Of a stretch of 64,000 bases of DNA, positions 53,146-60,773 are shown in pieces (the first letter of the stretch is position 1; each line of letters starts with the position of its first letter). This stretch comes from Meiothermus ruber DSM 1279 (GTDB lineage Bacteria > Deinococcota > Deinococci > Deinococcales > Thermaceae). The notes under the pieces were generated by a model. That model was given only the letters and a program-made list of their open reading frames with translations, searched no databases and had not been told where the DNA came from. The stretch lies in assembly GCF_000024425.1 (NCBI RefSeq), contig NC_013946.1:2790001-2854000 (forward strand), read 5' to 3'. The position numbers were made by a program, and so were the translations under genes.

Positions 53146-53793
53146 ATGAGTCTTTTCCTGGCTTTGTTCATCGCCCTTGGAATCGGGCTGCTGGCCGAGC
53201 ACATGGGCTGGCTCAAACCGGGGGCTTCCTGGGCCGCCGCGCTGGTAGGGGGCTTACCCTTATGGGCGGGCGGTGTCCCCGCAGCCCTGGCGGTGCTGTT
53301 CTTTGTGGCTCTGGGCAGCCTGGCCAGCCGGCTCAACTCGAGCAGCCGCGATCGTGCAGGCCGAACAGCTTCACAGGTACTGGCCAATGGACTTCCGGCT
53401 GCACTGGGACTTGTACTCGGCTCACCGACCTTTTTCCTCGCAGCGCTGGCTACCGCCACAGCCGACACCCTGGCTACTGAACTGGGTAGCCGAAGCCCGC
53501 GGGCCTGGCATTTGCTAAAAGGCCCTGTGGAAAGCGGAACCAACGCGGCCATCAGTGGGCCGGGTACCCTGGCCTTGCTCGCAGGGGCGCTTCTATTTGC
53601 CCCCTGGGCGGCCTGGCTCGAGGCACCCGTCTGGGCGGTGGTGCTGGGGGGCCTCACCGGCGCGCTGGCCGATACGCTGCTGGGGCTGGGCGAAGATCAG
53701 ATTTCCTGGTGGAGCAATGACCTCACCAACCTGCTGGCCACCACCCTGGGGGGGCTGGTAGCCGTGTGGCTCGCCGGGGCCTTCGCGGCTTAA
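53146..53793 (+). CDS. DUF92 family membrane protein
   Basis: A 215-residue protein with six or so hydrophobic segments. The signatures are RAGRTASQVLANGLPAALGL, ATADTLATELGSRSP near 105-119 and GTNAAISGPGTLALLAG near 131-147, as in the DUF92/TMEM19 group, one member of which is a phytyl-phosphate kinase in plants; the bacterial role is not known. It starts 11 nt after the RelA/SpoT stop and is probably cotranscribed with it. Confidence 0.82.
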   Translation: MSLFLALFIALGIGLLAEHMGWLKPGASWAAALVGGLPLWAGGVPAALAVLFFVALGSLASRLNSSSRDRAGRTASQVLANGLPAALGLVLGSPTFFLAALATATADTLATELGSRSPRAWHLLKGPVESGTNAAISGPGTLALLAGALLFAPWAAWLEAPVWAVVLGGLTGALADTLLGLGEDQISWWSNDLTNLLATTLGGLVAVWLAGAFAA

Positions 53794-53961
53794 GAAATGC
53801 TAAACTTTTGAGGCTTCCATTTACACTACCATGACGGTGGATATTGCCAGCCATATTATCGGCAACGCAAAGACCTATGAAGCACCCCCTCAGCACGTAT
53901 AAAATGCCCTTTACTGGAATCCCATGCACCTATTTGGGTAGGCTTGCATAGTGGTGAGACG

Positions 53962-54321
53962 ATGCGCAGTCTTTTACTTGCCTTCGTACTAGCGCTCGCA
54001 CCGCTACCCAACCTGCCCTTTATTCCGTCGGGCAGCGAAATTCGGGTGGTCTCCCCGGATTTGCTCACAGTGTACGTGGTCTGGCAAGTGGAGGAGCGCA
54101 ACCTGGTTTTGCAAAGCAAGCTGCCTGCGCCCGCTAACCGCGAGGTGCGGGTGCTGTTCCGGGTAGATGGCGGCTACCGCCCACCCTACAATGGAATCAC
54201 CACCCCTAGGGGGGATGTCGCCCTGGTCATTCAAGGAGAACGCGTGAGCCTTAATGAGCTCTTAACCCGCACATACCGCCTGAATCTGCCCAACGGGCGT
54301 GTCTTGCCGGAGGTACGATGA
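53962..54321 (+). CDS. Small secreted or membrane-anchored protein of a two-component operon
   Basis: A 119-residue protein with a signal-like N-terminus (MRSLLLAFVLALAPLPNLPF). The remaining 95 residues are beta-rich with no recognised family (SGSEIRVVSPDLLTVYVVWQVEERNLVLQSKLPAPANREVRVLFRVDGGYRPPYNGI). Its stop overlaps the response-regulator start (ATGA), so it is made together with the two-component system and may act as its external accessory sensor or target. The 168 bp upstream hold no other convincing gene. Confidence 0.65.
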   Translation: MRSLLLAFVLALAPLPNLPFIPSGSEIRVVSPDLLTVYVVWQVEERNLVLQSKLPAPANREVRVLFRVDGGYRPPYNGITTPRGDVALVIQGERVSLNELLTRTYRLNLPNGRVLPEVR

Positions 54322-54992
54322 AACGTATTTTGCTGATTGAAGACGACCCCGAGATCGCACACCTCTTGCAGCTCGAGCTGGGCGAGGCCGGTTACACCGT
54401 GGACTGGGCCTCGGGAGGAATGTCGGGCCTGGTGCGCCTGCGCGAGGCCACACCGGATCTGGTCATCCTCGACCTAGGCCTACCCGATCTGGACGGCGGT
54501 GAAGTAGCCCGGCGCATTCGAGCAGGCTACGAGGTGCCCATCATCGTCCTCACCGCCGCCGATGCAGTGGAGCGCAAGGTCAGCCTGCTCTCCGACGGGG
54601 CCGACGACTACATCGTCAAGCCCTTCCACCCCGCCGAGTTGCTGGCCCGCATCCAGGTGCAGCTCCGCCACCGTGAAGGGGGTGAGCAGATCAGCGTGGG
54701 GGGCTTGGAAGTCCACCTAGCCAAGCGACAGGTGCTGTTCGAAGGCCAGGAGCTGCGCCTTTCACCTAAGGAATTCGAATTGCTGTCGCTTTTGGTGAGC
54801 CGTGCGGGCAAGGTGTTCAGCCGTCAGGAGATCGAGGAGCACCTGTGGGGAAGGCAGCTCGAGCGTGACTCCAATGTGGTCGATGTGCATATTGCCAACC
54901 TGCGCGCCAAGCTGCGCGAAGCCGGTGCTTACGGCTACCTGCGCACCGTGCGCGGGGTGGGCTATGCCCTGCGGCAGCGCGAGGCCGAGTGA
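54318..54992 (+). CDS. OmpR-family response regulator
   Basis: A 224-residue regulator. The receiver domain has the acidic pair Glu8-Asp9-Asp10, phosphoacceptor Asp52 (LVILDLGLPDLDG) and the Lys in DDYIVKPFHP near residue 102. The C-terminal winged helix binds DNA (LRLSPKEFELLSLLVSRAGKVFSRQEIEEHLWG and NVVDVHIANLRAKL). It overlaps both neighbours by 4 nt and works with the following kinase. Targets are unknown. Confidence 0.93.
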   Translation: MKRILLIEDDPEIAHLLQLELGEAGYTVDWASGGMSGLVRLREATPDLVILDLGLPDLDGGEVARRIRAGYEVPIIVLTAADAVERKVSLLSDGADDYIVKPFHPAELLARIQVQLRHREGGEQISVGGLEVHLAKRQVLFEGQELRLSPKEFELLSLLVSRAGKVFSRQEIEEHLWGRQLERDSNVVDVHIANLRAKLREAGAYGYLRTVRGVGYALRQREAE

Positions 54993-56380
54993 GCCGGGGC
55001 CCCAGCCCCCCTTTCTCTATGTCCTTCCGCACCCGACTGATCCTGGCCTATACGATCCTGTGGGTGCTGATTCTGGTGCTGACCCTGAGCATCGCCGTCT
55101 ACAGCATCAACTTCGGCCTGTATGGGCAGGTTGAACGCACCCTCCTGCGTTACGTCAACGAGGTGGCTTTGCTGTACGCCTCAGGGCGCGCTGGGGAGAT
55201 CAGCCTACCCCGCTCCGGCCCCATCAATGTGAGCTTTTACAGCACAGGCGGGCAACTTCTGATAGCCCCCAGCCCCGATTTTGAGCACATAGTACCCAAA
55301 CACTTTATTCGTTCGGCCAGCAACACGGCCAAGCCCTACTATGCCCCCAGCTTTATGGCGGCCTACCAGGCCATACCGGGGGCGGTGGTGGTGGTCAGCC
55401 AGGACACCCGCTACATCGAGAGCATCTCAGCCACCGTGCGCAATACCCTGATCCAGGGGATGGCTTTTCTATTGCCCTTGGGGGCTCTTTTGATTGTGCT
55501 GGCGGCCCGCCTCTCGCTCATTCCCCTGCACCGCGCGGCCTCGGAGGTGGACAAGCGCGGCCCGCGCAACCTCGAGCCCATCCACTACACCGGCCCCAAG
55601 GACGACCTGGGGGTGATGGTGGAGAAGGTCAACGACCTGCTGGGCGAGCTGCGCGAGGCCCAGGCACGCGAGCGGGCCTTCCTGGCCGAGGTATCGCACG
55701 AGCTGCGCACCCCCCTCACCTCGCTCAATGGCTACCTCGAGCGCCTCAGCCGCAACCCCGGCGATACCGAGATGCTCGAGCGCGCCCGTAAGATTGCAGC
55801 CCATACCGTCCGCATGGTGCAGGATCTCCTGGCCCTGGCCCGCGGTGAGGCCGAACGCAGCGTGAACCCACACATCATCAATCTTGGCGACCTGCTGCGG
55901 CAGGCGGTGGGCGAGTATCCGGGCGTGGTTCTCAAAATGCCCCGCGAATTTCCCGAGGTGTTAGGCGACCCCGACCGCCTGCTGCAACTGGCCCGTAACC
56001 TGATTGCCAACGCGGTGCGGGCTGCTGGAAGTCCGGAGAAAGTACAGGTGCGGGTCTGGATGGTCAAGGAGCCTACCGACAACCCCCCCGACCCCTACGA
56101 GTCCGCCGATGAGCTACGCACCACCTCCACCCCCGAGATGAAGCCCCCCAAGCAGCCCTGGGCGGCCTTTGCTGTGGTGGATCGGGGGCCGGGCATCGCC
56201 CCCGAGGTGCTCCCGCGCCTGTTCACCCGCTTCGCCCGCGGCCCCGAGGGCGGAACCGGGCTGGGGCTGGCTATCGCCAAGCAGATTGCCGAAGCCCACG
56301 GGGGCGAAATTCGCGTAGCCAGCCGGCCTGGCGAGACCCGTTTTACCGTGTTCCTGCCACTGCTGGCCGAAGAAGAGTAG
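54989..56380 (+). CDS. Sensor histidine kinase
   Basis: An inner-membrane kinase of 463 residues from the GTG that overlaps the regulator stop (GTGA); ATG 55019 (MSFRTRL) is an alternative start just before the first membrane helix. Two transmembrane helices (RLILAYTILWVLILVLTLSIAVYSI and GMAFLLPLGALLIVLAA) flank a periplasmic sensor of about 120 residues; HAMP, dimerisation domain with the phosphorylated His237 (SHELRTPL) and the ATPase domain (NLIANAV, DRGPGIAPE, GTGLGLAI) follow. The signal is unknown; the small secreted protein of the same operon may take part. Confidence 0.92.
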   Translation: MSRGPSPPFSMSFRTRLILAYTILWVLILVLTLSIAVYSINFGLYGQVERTLLRYVNEVALLYASGRAGEISLPRSGPINVSFYSTGGQLLIAPSPDFEHIVPKHFIRSASNTAKPYYAPSFMAAYQAIPGAVVVVSQDTRYIESISATVRNTLIQGMAFLLPLGALLIVLAARLSLIPLHRAASEVDKRGPRNLEPIHYTGPKDDLGVMVEKVNDLLGELREAQARERAFLAEVSHELRTPLTSLNGYLERLSRNPGDTEMLERARKIAAHTVRMVQDLLALARGEAERSVNPHIINLGDLLRQAVGEYPGVVLKMPREFPEVLGDPDRLLQLARNLIANAVRAAGSPEKVQVRVWMVKEPTDNPPDPYESADELRTTSTPEMKPPKQPWAAFAVVDRGPGIAPEVLPRLFTRFARGPEGGTGLGLAIAKQIAEAHGGEIRVASRPGETRFTVFLPLLAEEE

Positions 56381-56397
56381 TTTTTGTTTGCATCCCT

Positions 56398-56416
56398 TCG
56401 CAAACTTTCGTATTCT
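56398..56416 (+). promoter_or_regulatory. Promoter and operator of the DeoR-type gene
   Basis: A 15-bp motif starting TCGCAAACTTTCGTA at 56398 overlaps TATTCT (56411-56416), which lies 6 nt before ATG 56423. TTTGCA 18 nt upstream of the -10 box is a possible -35. The same motif, with one change, precedes the galactoside operon. Confidence 0.6.
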
Positions 56417-56422
56417 TTCGCT

Positions 56423-57205
56423 ATGCCCTCCCTCGAAGCCACCTTCCGACATCAAGACATCCTGGAGATGCTCCGCCGGGATGGACGGGTCAAGGTACGC
56501 AAGCTGGCCCAGCATTTCGGTGTTTCTACGGTCACCATCCGCACCGACCTGGAATACCTGGAACAGCAGGGGGCGCTGCGGCGCACGCGGGGGGGCGCCG
56601 TACCCGCCGAGATCAAGCGCTTCGAGCTGCCCCTGGAGGAAACCCGCCAGGTGCACGCCAGAGAAAAAGAAAGCATCGGTAGTTACGCAGCCAGCCTGGT
56701 GCGCGACGGCGAGACAATTATTGTGGACGTGGGCAGCACCACCACCGAGCTGGCCAAAGCCCTCCCGCCCTCTTTGAAGAACGTGGTGGTCATTACCAGT
56801 GCGCTCAACATCGCCTTGCTGCTGGAGTCGCACCCCGGCGTCACCGTCATCGTCACAGGCGGTACGCTACGGCCTTTGCAGCACTCGCTGGTCAACCCCT
56901 ACGGCACCCTGCTGTTGCGGGAGATCAACGCCGACAAAGCCTTTATCGGCTGCAACGGGGTGCACCCCGACAAAGGCTTCACCAACACCAACCTGCAAGA
57001 GGCCGAGATTAAGCGGGCCATGATCGAGGCCGCCCGTGAGATTATCGTGTTGGCCGACCACAGCAAGCTCATGCAGATCGCCGCCGCCCGCATCGGGCCG
57101 CTGGAAATAGCCCACCTGCTCGTCACCGACCGCAAGGCTAAAAAAGAAGACCTCGAGCTCCTGCGGCAGCGGGGGCTCGAGGTTGCGGTAGCACGGCAGC
57201 CCTAA
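56423..57205 (+). CDS. DeoR-family transcriptional regulator of the galactoside operon
   Basis: A 260-residue regulator. The N-terminal HTH (RHQDILEMLRRDGRVKVRKLAQHFGVSTVTIRTDLEYLEQQGALRRTRGGAV) is the DeoR signature, and the rest is the sugar-phosphate-binding domain with DVGSTTTELAKALP and ADHSKLM. DeoR proteins usually repress sugar operons until a phosphorylated sugar binds. It is next to the galactoside operon, and the shared 15-bp motif suggests that it controls both itself and the operon. The ATG is chosen at leaderless distance from TATTCT. Confidence 0.88.
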   Translation: MPSLEATFRHQDILEMLRRDGRVKVRKLAQHFGVSTVTIRTDLEYLEQQGALRRTRGGAVPAEIKRFELPLEETRQVHAREKESIGSYAASLVRDGETIIVDVGSTTTELAKALPPSLKNVVVITSALNIALLLESHPGVTVIVTGGTLRPLQHSLVNPYGTLLLREINADKAFIGCNGVHPDKGFTNTNLQEAEIKRAMIEAAREIIVLADHSKLMQIAAARIGPLEIAHLLVTDRKAKKEDLELLRQRGLEVAVARQP

Positions 57206-57220
57206 AGCAAGGGGCTTTTT

Positions 57221-57235
57221 TCGAAAACTTTCGTA
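57221..57235 (+). promoter_or_regulatory. Probable operator upstream of galactoside operon
   Basis: TCGAAAACTTTCGTA matches 14 of 15 bases of the motif at 56398-56412. It lies 14 bp upstream of the -35 box of the operon. Confidence 0.55.
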
Positions 57236-57249
57236 AGTGTTCATAACTA

Positions 57250-57279
57250 TTGACAAGCTCCGGGCCCCACCCTTAGACT
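57250..57279 (+). promoter_or_regulatory. Promoter of the galactoside operon
   Basis: A perfect TTGACA (57250-57255) and TAGACT (57274-57279) are 18 nt apart. The leader to the ATG at 57378 is about 90 nt and carries GGAGG before the start. Confidence 0.7.
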
Positions 57280-57377
57280 CCGCTTGAACCTTGACGGGGA
57301 AAAAGCTTCTTGCATGTCTAAATGCGGCTTTTTCATGAAGTACGGCCCCGAAAAGGCTGGTGTCTAAGGAGGGATAC

Positions 57378-58670
57378 ATGAAACGTCTACTGGTTCTAGG
57401 AACGGCCCTGGCCCTCACGCTGGCCTCGGCCCAGTCCATACAGGGGAACCCCAACCTGCGCGGCGAGATCACCGTGTGGAGCTGGGACATCGCGGCCAAA
57501 GCCCTACAGGCCAACATCCCCGGCTTCAACAAACTCTTCCCCAACGTTAAGGTCAACGTGGTGGATCTCGGCAACCAGGCCACCTACGACCGCGGCCTGG
57601 CCGGCTGTGCTGCCGGCGGGGGCGACCTGCCCGACGTCTACTCCGTTGAGAACAACGAGGCTGAGGTGTTCTGGGCCCGCTTCCCCAACTGCTTCACCGA
57701 CCTCAACACCCTGCAGCCCGCCGCCTCCACCCTGCGCAACCAGTTCCCCGCCTTCAAGTGGACCGAGCTCACCGTGGGCAACAAGGTCTTCGCCATGCCC
57801 TGGGACTCTGGCCCGGTGGTCATGTTCTACCGGCGCGACATCTACAGCCAGGCGGGTGTCAACCCAGCCACCATCCGCACCTGGGACGACTTCATCGCCG
57901 CAGGCCGCCGCATCGCCCAGGCCACCAACAACCGCGTCAAGGTAGGGGTGATTGCCAACGGCCAGGACGACGAGTGGTTCCGTATGCTGGCCAACCAGAA
58001 CGGCTGCTTCTACTTCAACAACGAGGCCAACGCCGTCACGGTGAACCAGCCCGGCTGTGTAACCGCGCTCGAGACCGTCAAGAAGCTGATTGACGCCGGT
58101 ATCGTGATGCAAGGCGGCTGGAACGAGCAGATTCAGGCCTTCAAGGCCGGCACCGTAGCCACCAGCATGTTCGGGGCCTGGTACGAAGGCACCATCCGCT
58201 CCAACGCCCCCGAGCAGAGCGGTAAGTGGGGCGTGTACCCGATGCCCGCCTCCCGCCCCGGTGGGGTGCGCGCTGCCAACCTGGGCGGCTCAGCCCTGGC
58301 CATTCCTGCCTCCTCGCGCAACAAGGAAGCCGCCTGGGCTTTCGTCCGCTATGCCCTGGGTACTACCGAAGGCCAGGTGACCATGCTCAAGGAATTCGGC
58401 CTGGTGCCCTCGCTGCTGGCCGCCACCCGCGACCCCTACGTGGCCCAGCCTCAGCCCTACTGGGGCAACCAGCGCATCTGGCAGGTGATCCTGGGCACCC
58501 TGGGCAACGTGCCGGCGGCTCGCGGCACCCAGTTCTTCCAGGAAGCCCGCGCCATTATGGTCAAGACCCAGGCTGACTACGTCGCTGGGCGTTTCCCAAG
58601 CGCCAAGGCCGCCCTCGACGCTGCCGCCCAGCAGATCTCGCAGGCCACCGGTCTGCCCATCGCACGCTAA
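57378..58670 (+). CDS. Sugar ABC transporter substrate-binding protein
   Basis: A 430-residue exported protein with a signal peptide (RLLVLGTALALTLASAQS). ITVWSWDIAAKALQANIPGFNKLFPNVKVNVVDLG is typical of family-1 oligosaccharide-binding proteins, and PWDSGPVVMFYRRDIYSQAGV and GAWYEGTIRS follow. With the two permeases and two galactosidases downstream it probably binds galactosides such as lactose, melibiose or raffinose. GGAGG lies at good distance. A GC-rich hairpin follows the gene and may raise its level over the permeases. No ATPase gene is present; a shared MsiK-type ATPase is likely elsewhere. Confidence 0.9.
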   Translation: MKRLLVLGTALALTLASAQSIQGNPNLRGEITVWSWDIAAKALQANIPGFNKLFPNVKVNVVDLGNQATYDRGLAGCAAGGGDLPDVYSVENNEAEVFWARFPNCFTDLNTLQPAASTLRNQFPAFKWTELTVGNKVFAMPWDSGPVVMFYRRDIYSQAGVNPATIRTWDDFIAAGRRIAQATNNRVKVGVIANGQDDEWFRMLANQNGCFYFNNEANAVTVNQPGCVTALETVKKLIDAGIVMQGGWNEQIQAFKAGTVATSMFGAWYEGTIRSNAPEQSGKWGVYPMPASRPGGVRAANLGGSALAIPASSRNKEAAWAFVRYALGTTEGQVTMLKEFGLVPSLLAATRDPYVAQPQPYWGNQRIWQVILGTLGNVPAARGTQFFQEARAIMVKTQADYVAGRFPSAKAALDAAAQQISQATGLPIAR

Positions 58671-58679
58671 AACCACTTT

Positions 58680-58703
58680 GGGGGTGGGGGCCGCCCCACC
58701 CCC
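58680..58703 (+). promoter_or_regulatory. Hairpin between binding-protein and permease genes
   Basis: GGGGGTGGGG pairs perfectly with CCCCACCCCC around GCCG. TCGCTTTT follows, too weak for a full terminator, so partial termination or mRNA protection is likely. Confidence 0.65.
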
Positions 58704-58780
58704 TCGCTTTTACAACAGTAGAATCGCTTTGGAGCCTCCCGTGAGGTGCAATATACCCAGACTTTTGACCTGGAGGACGC

Positions 58781-59620
58781 GTGAAACGTAGCGCGACCCC
58801 CTACCTTTTTCTGCTGCCCTACCTGGCAATTTTCGCTTTGTTCTGGGCCTGGCCCATCCTCGAGTCGCTGCTTTTGTCGTTCCAGAACACCCGGGTCTCC
58901 CCCCCGGTTTGGAACCTGAGCATCAACTGGGGCCGCATCCTGGGCGATGCTGCCTTTTGGGACGCCCTGCGCAACACAGTTTTGATTCTGGTAATCCAGG
59001 TGCCCCTGATGCTGGCCCTGGCTACCGCGCTGGCCGTTGCGCTGAACTCGCAACTGCTGCGGGCCAAGGGCTTTTTTCGCTTTGCTTTCTTTGCGCCGGT
59101 GGTGGTGGGGGCGGTGGCCTACTCGGCGGTGTTCCGCCTGCTTTTTAACCAGAACGGCGCCGTGAACGCCGCTTTAGGCACCCAGATTAACTGGATTTTC
59201 GACCCCGTGGGGGCCATGGCGGTCATCATCATCACCCTGACCTGGCGCTGGACCGGCTACAACGCCATCATCATCCTGGCCGGCCTGCAAAGCATCCCCA
59301 AGGATCTCTACGAGGCCGCCGAGATAGACGGGGCTAGCCCCTGGCAGCAGTTCTGGCGCATCACCGTACCCAGCCTGCGCCCGGTTTTGCTGTTTTGTCT
59401 GGTGCTCTCCATTATCGGAACCCTGCAGCTCTTCACCGAGCCCTGGCTCATCACCAACGGCGGCCCCGGCACCGCCACCACCACCCTGGGGGTCTACCTC
59501 TACCGCCAGGGCTTCCAGAACATCAACTTCGGCTACGCCTCCACCATCGCCTACGCCATCACCCTGCTGGCGTTGGTCTTCTCCATCATCCAGCTTCGGC
59601 TGTTCGGGAGGGAATCGTGA
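58781..59620 (+). CDS. Sugar ABC transporter permease (MalF-like)
   Basis: A 279-residue inner-membrane protein with six helices, beginning YLFLLPYLAIFALFWAWPILESLLLSF. The EAA loop EAAEIDGASPWQQFWRITVPSLRP near 182-205 docks on the ATPase. The start is GTG after GGAGG. It forms a heterodimer with the next permease; the two genes overlap as GTGA. Confidence 0.9.
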   Translation: MKRSATPYLFLLPYLAIFALFWAWPILESLLLSFQNTRVSPPVWNLSINWGRILGDAAFWDALRNTVLILVIQVPLMLALATALAVALNSQLLRAKGFFRFAFFAPVVVGAVAYSAVFRLLFNQNGAVNAALGTQINWIFDPVGAMAVIIITLTWRWTGYNAIIILAGLQSIPKDLYEAAEIDGASPWQQFWRITVPSLRPVLLFCLVLSIIGTLQLFTEPWLITNGGPGTATTTLGVYLYRQGFQNINFGYASTIAYAITLLALVFSIIQLRLFGRES

Positions 59621-60627
59621 AGCGGCGGCTCTGGTGGCGCAGCTTCTGGCTGCACCTGTTCCTGACCCCCCTGGCCCTTCTGTGGCTGGCCCCTTTGTGG
59701 CTGATGTTCGTCTTCTCGACCCACCCCGAGATCGCCATCTTCAGCACCCCCACCCCCATCCTGCCGGGCAACCAGTTTGCCGCCAACCTGCAAAGCCTGC
59801 AGGCCGACACCAACTTCCTGCGCGCTCTGTTCAACAGCGTGATGGTGGCCGGCATCTACACGGTGCTCTCGATCTTCCTGACCAGCCTGGCCGGGTATGC
59901 CTTTGCGCGTTTTGAGTTCTGGGGCAAGGGCCTGCTGTTCTCCCTGGTGATTGCCACCCTGACCATCCCCTACTTTGCGGTGGTGATCCCCCAGTTCATC
60001 CTGGTGGCCCGCGAGGCCAAAACCCTGCTGGCAATTCTGATTGGGATGGCGGTGTTTGGCGGTATCGCAGCCCTGCTGGCCTGGCTCCGCTTCTCGCCCG
60101 CGCTCGGGCGGGTGCTGTGGGTGGGGTATGCGGTGGCGGCCCTGGCCTACCTCTTCCTGGGGGTGCCGGCCCTGCGCGAGGCCATGACCTTCGACTTCCG
60201 CCTCACCAACACCTGGTGGGCGGTGATTCTGCCCTCGCTGGCCAACAGCCTGGGGGTGTTTTTCATGCGGCAGAACTTCCTGAGCCTGCCGGCAAGCCTG
60301 CTCGAGGCCGCCCGTATCGATGGGGCCGGGGAGTTCCGCATCTTCTTCCGGATCGCCGTGCCGCTGGTGCTCCCGGCCATGGCCGCCCTGGCCATCATCC
60401 TCTTTTTGGCTTCCTGGAACGACTATCTGTGGCCTTTGCTGGTGCTCTCGGATCGGGAGATGCAGACCGCCCCGGTGGCGCTGGGCTCGCTGATTGGGCT
60501 CACGCGGGTCTCGTGGGGGGGCATCATGGTGGGGGCGGTCATGACCACCCTGCCCTTCCTGGTTCTGTTCTTGTTTTTGCAGCGCTACTTTATTGCGGGC
60601 ATTACCGCGGGAGGGGTGAAGGATTAA
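59617..60627 (+). CDS. Sugar ABC transporter permease (MalG-like) with extra membrane segment
   Basis: A 336-residue permease, some 60 residues longer than usual for MalG-type proteins. The N-terminal helix and IPYFAVVIPQFILV (residues 118-131) are as expected, and TNTWWAVILPSLANSLGVFFMRQ resumes at 198, but residues 131-195 between them form an insertion with two further hydrophobic stretches (LLAILIGMAVFGGIAALLAWL and VLWVGYAVAALAYLFLGV). The EAA loop is EAARIDGAGEFRIFFRIAVPL at 230-250. The start is GTG overlapping the previous stop. Eight instead of six helices are predicted. Confidence 0.88.
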   Translation: MKRRLWWRSFWLHLFLTPLALLWLAPLWLMFVFSTHPEIAIFSTPTPILPGNQFAANLQSLQADTNFLRALFNSVMVAGIYTVLSIFLTSLAGYAFARFEFWGKGLLFSLVIATLTIPYFAVVIPQFILVAREAKTLLAILIGMAVFGGIAALLAWLRFSPALGRVLWVGYAVAALAYLFLGVPALREAMTFDFRLTNTWWAVILPSLANSLGVFFMRQNFLSLPASLLEAARIDGAGEFRIFFRIAVPLVLPAMAALAIILFLASWNDYLWPLLVLSDREMQTAPVALGSLIGLTRVSWGGIMVGAVMTTLPFLVLFLFLQRYFIAGITAGGVKD

Positions 60628-60722
60628 CTGTGAACCCCATCCGAAGCCCATCTACCCTATGGCTTTTCCCCTGGAGCAAGCCAACCTCATACCCCATCGC
60701 TGGACTCAGCTAGTGGATATCT

Positions 60723-60766
60723 GATCCGGCAGACGCTTTGCCGGATCACCCCCCCTTCTCTACCCT
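60723..60766 (+). promoter_or_regulatory. Internal promoter and palindrome before the beta-galactosidase gene
   Basis: TTGCCG (60738-60743) and TACCCT (60761-60766) are 17 nt apart and the ATG at 60774 follows after 7 nt, so this mRNA may be leaderless. A perfect 9-bp inverted repeat (GATCCGGCA at 60723-60731 with TGCCGGATC at 60739-60747) covers the -35 box and could be an operator. Confidence 0.5.
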
Positions 60767-60773
60767 CGAGCAT

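Noticed and set aside
53831-53902. 23-codon frame before the small secreted protein gene
   Set aside because: It has no ribosome-binding site or recognised sequence and is too short to support.
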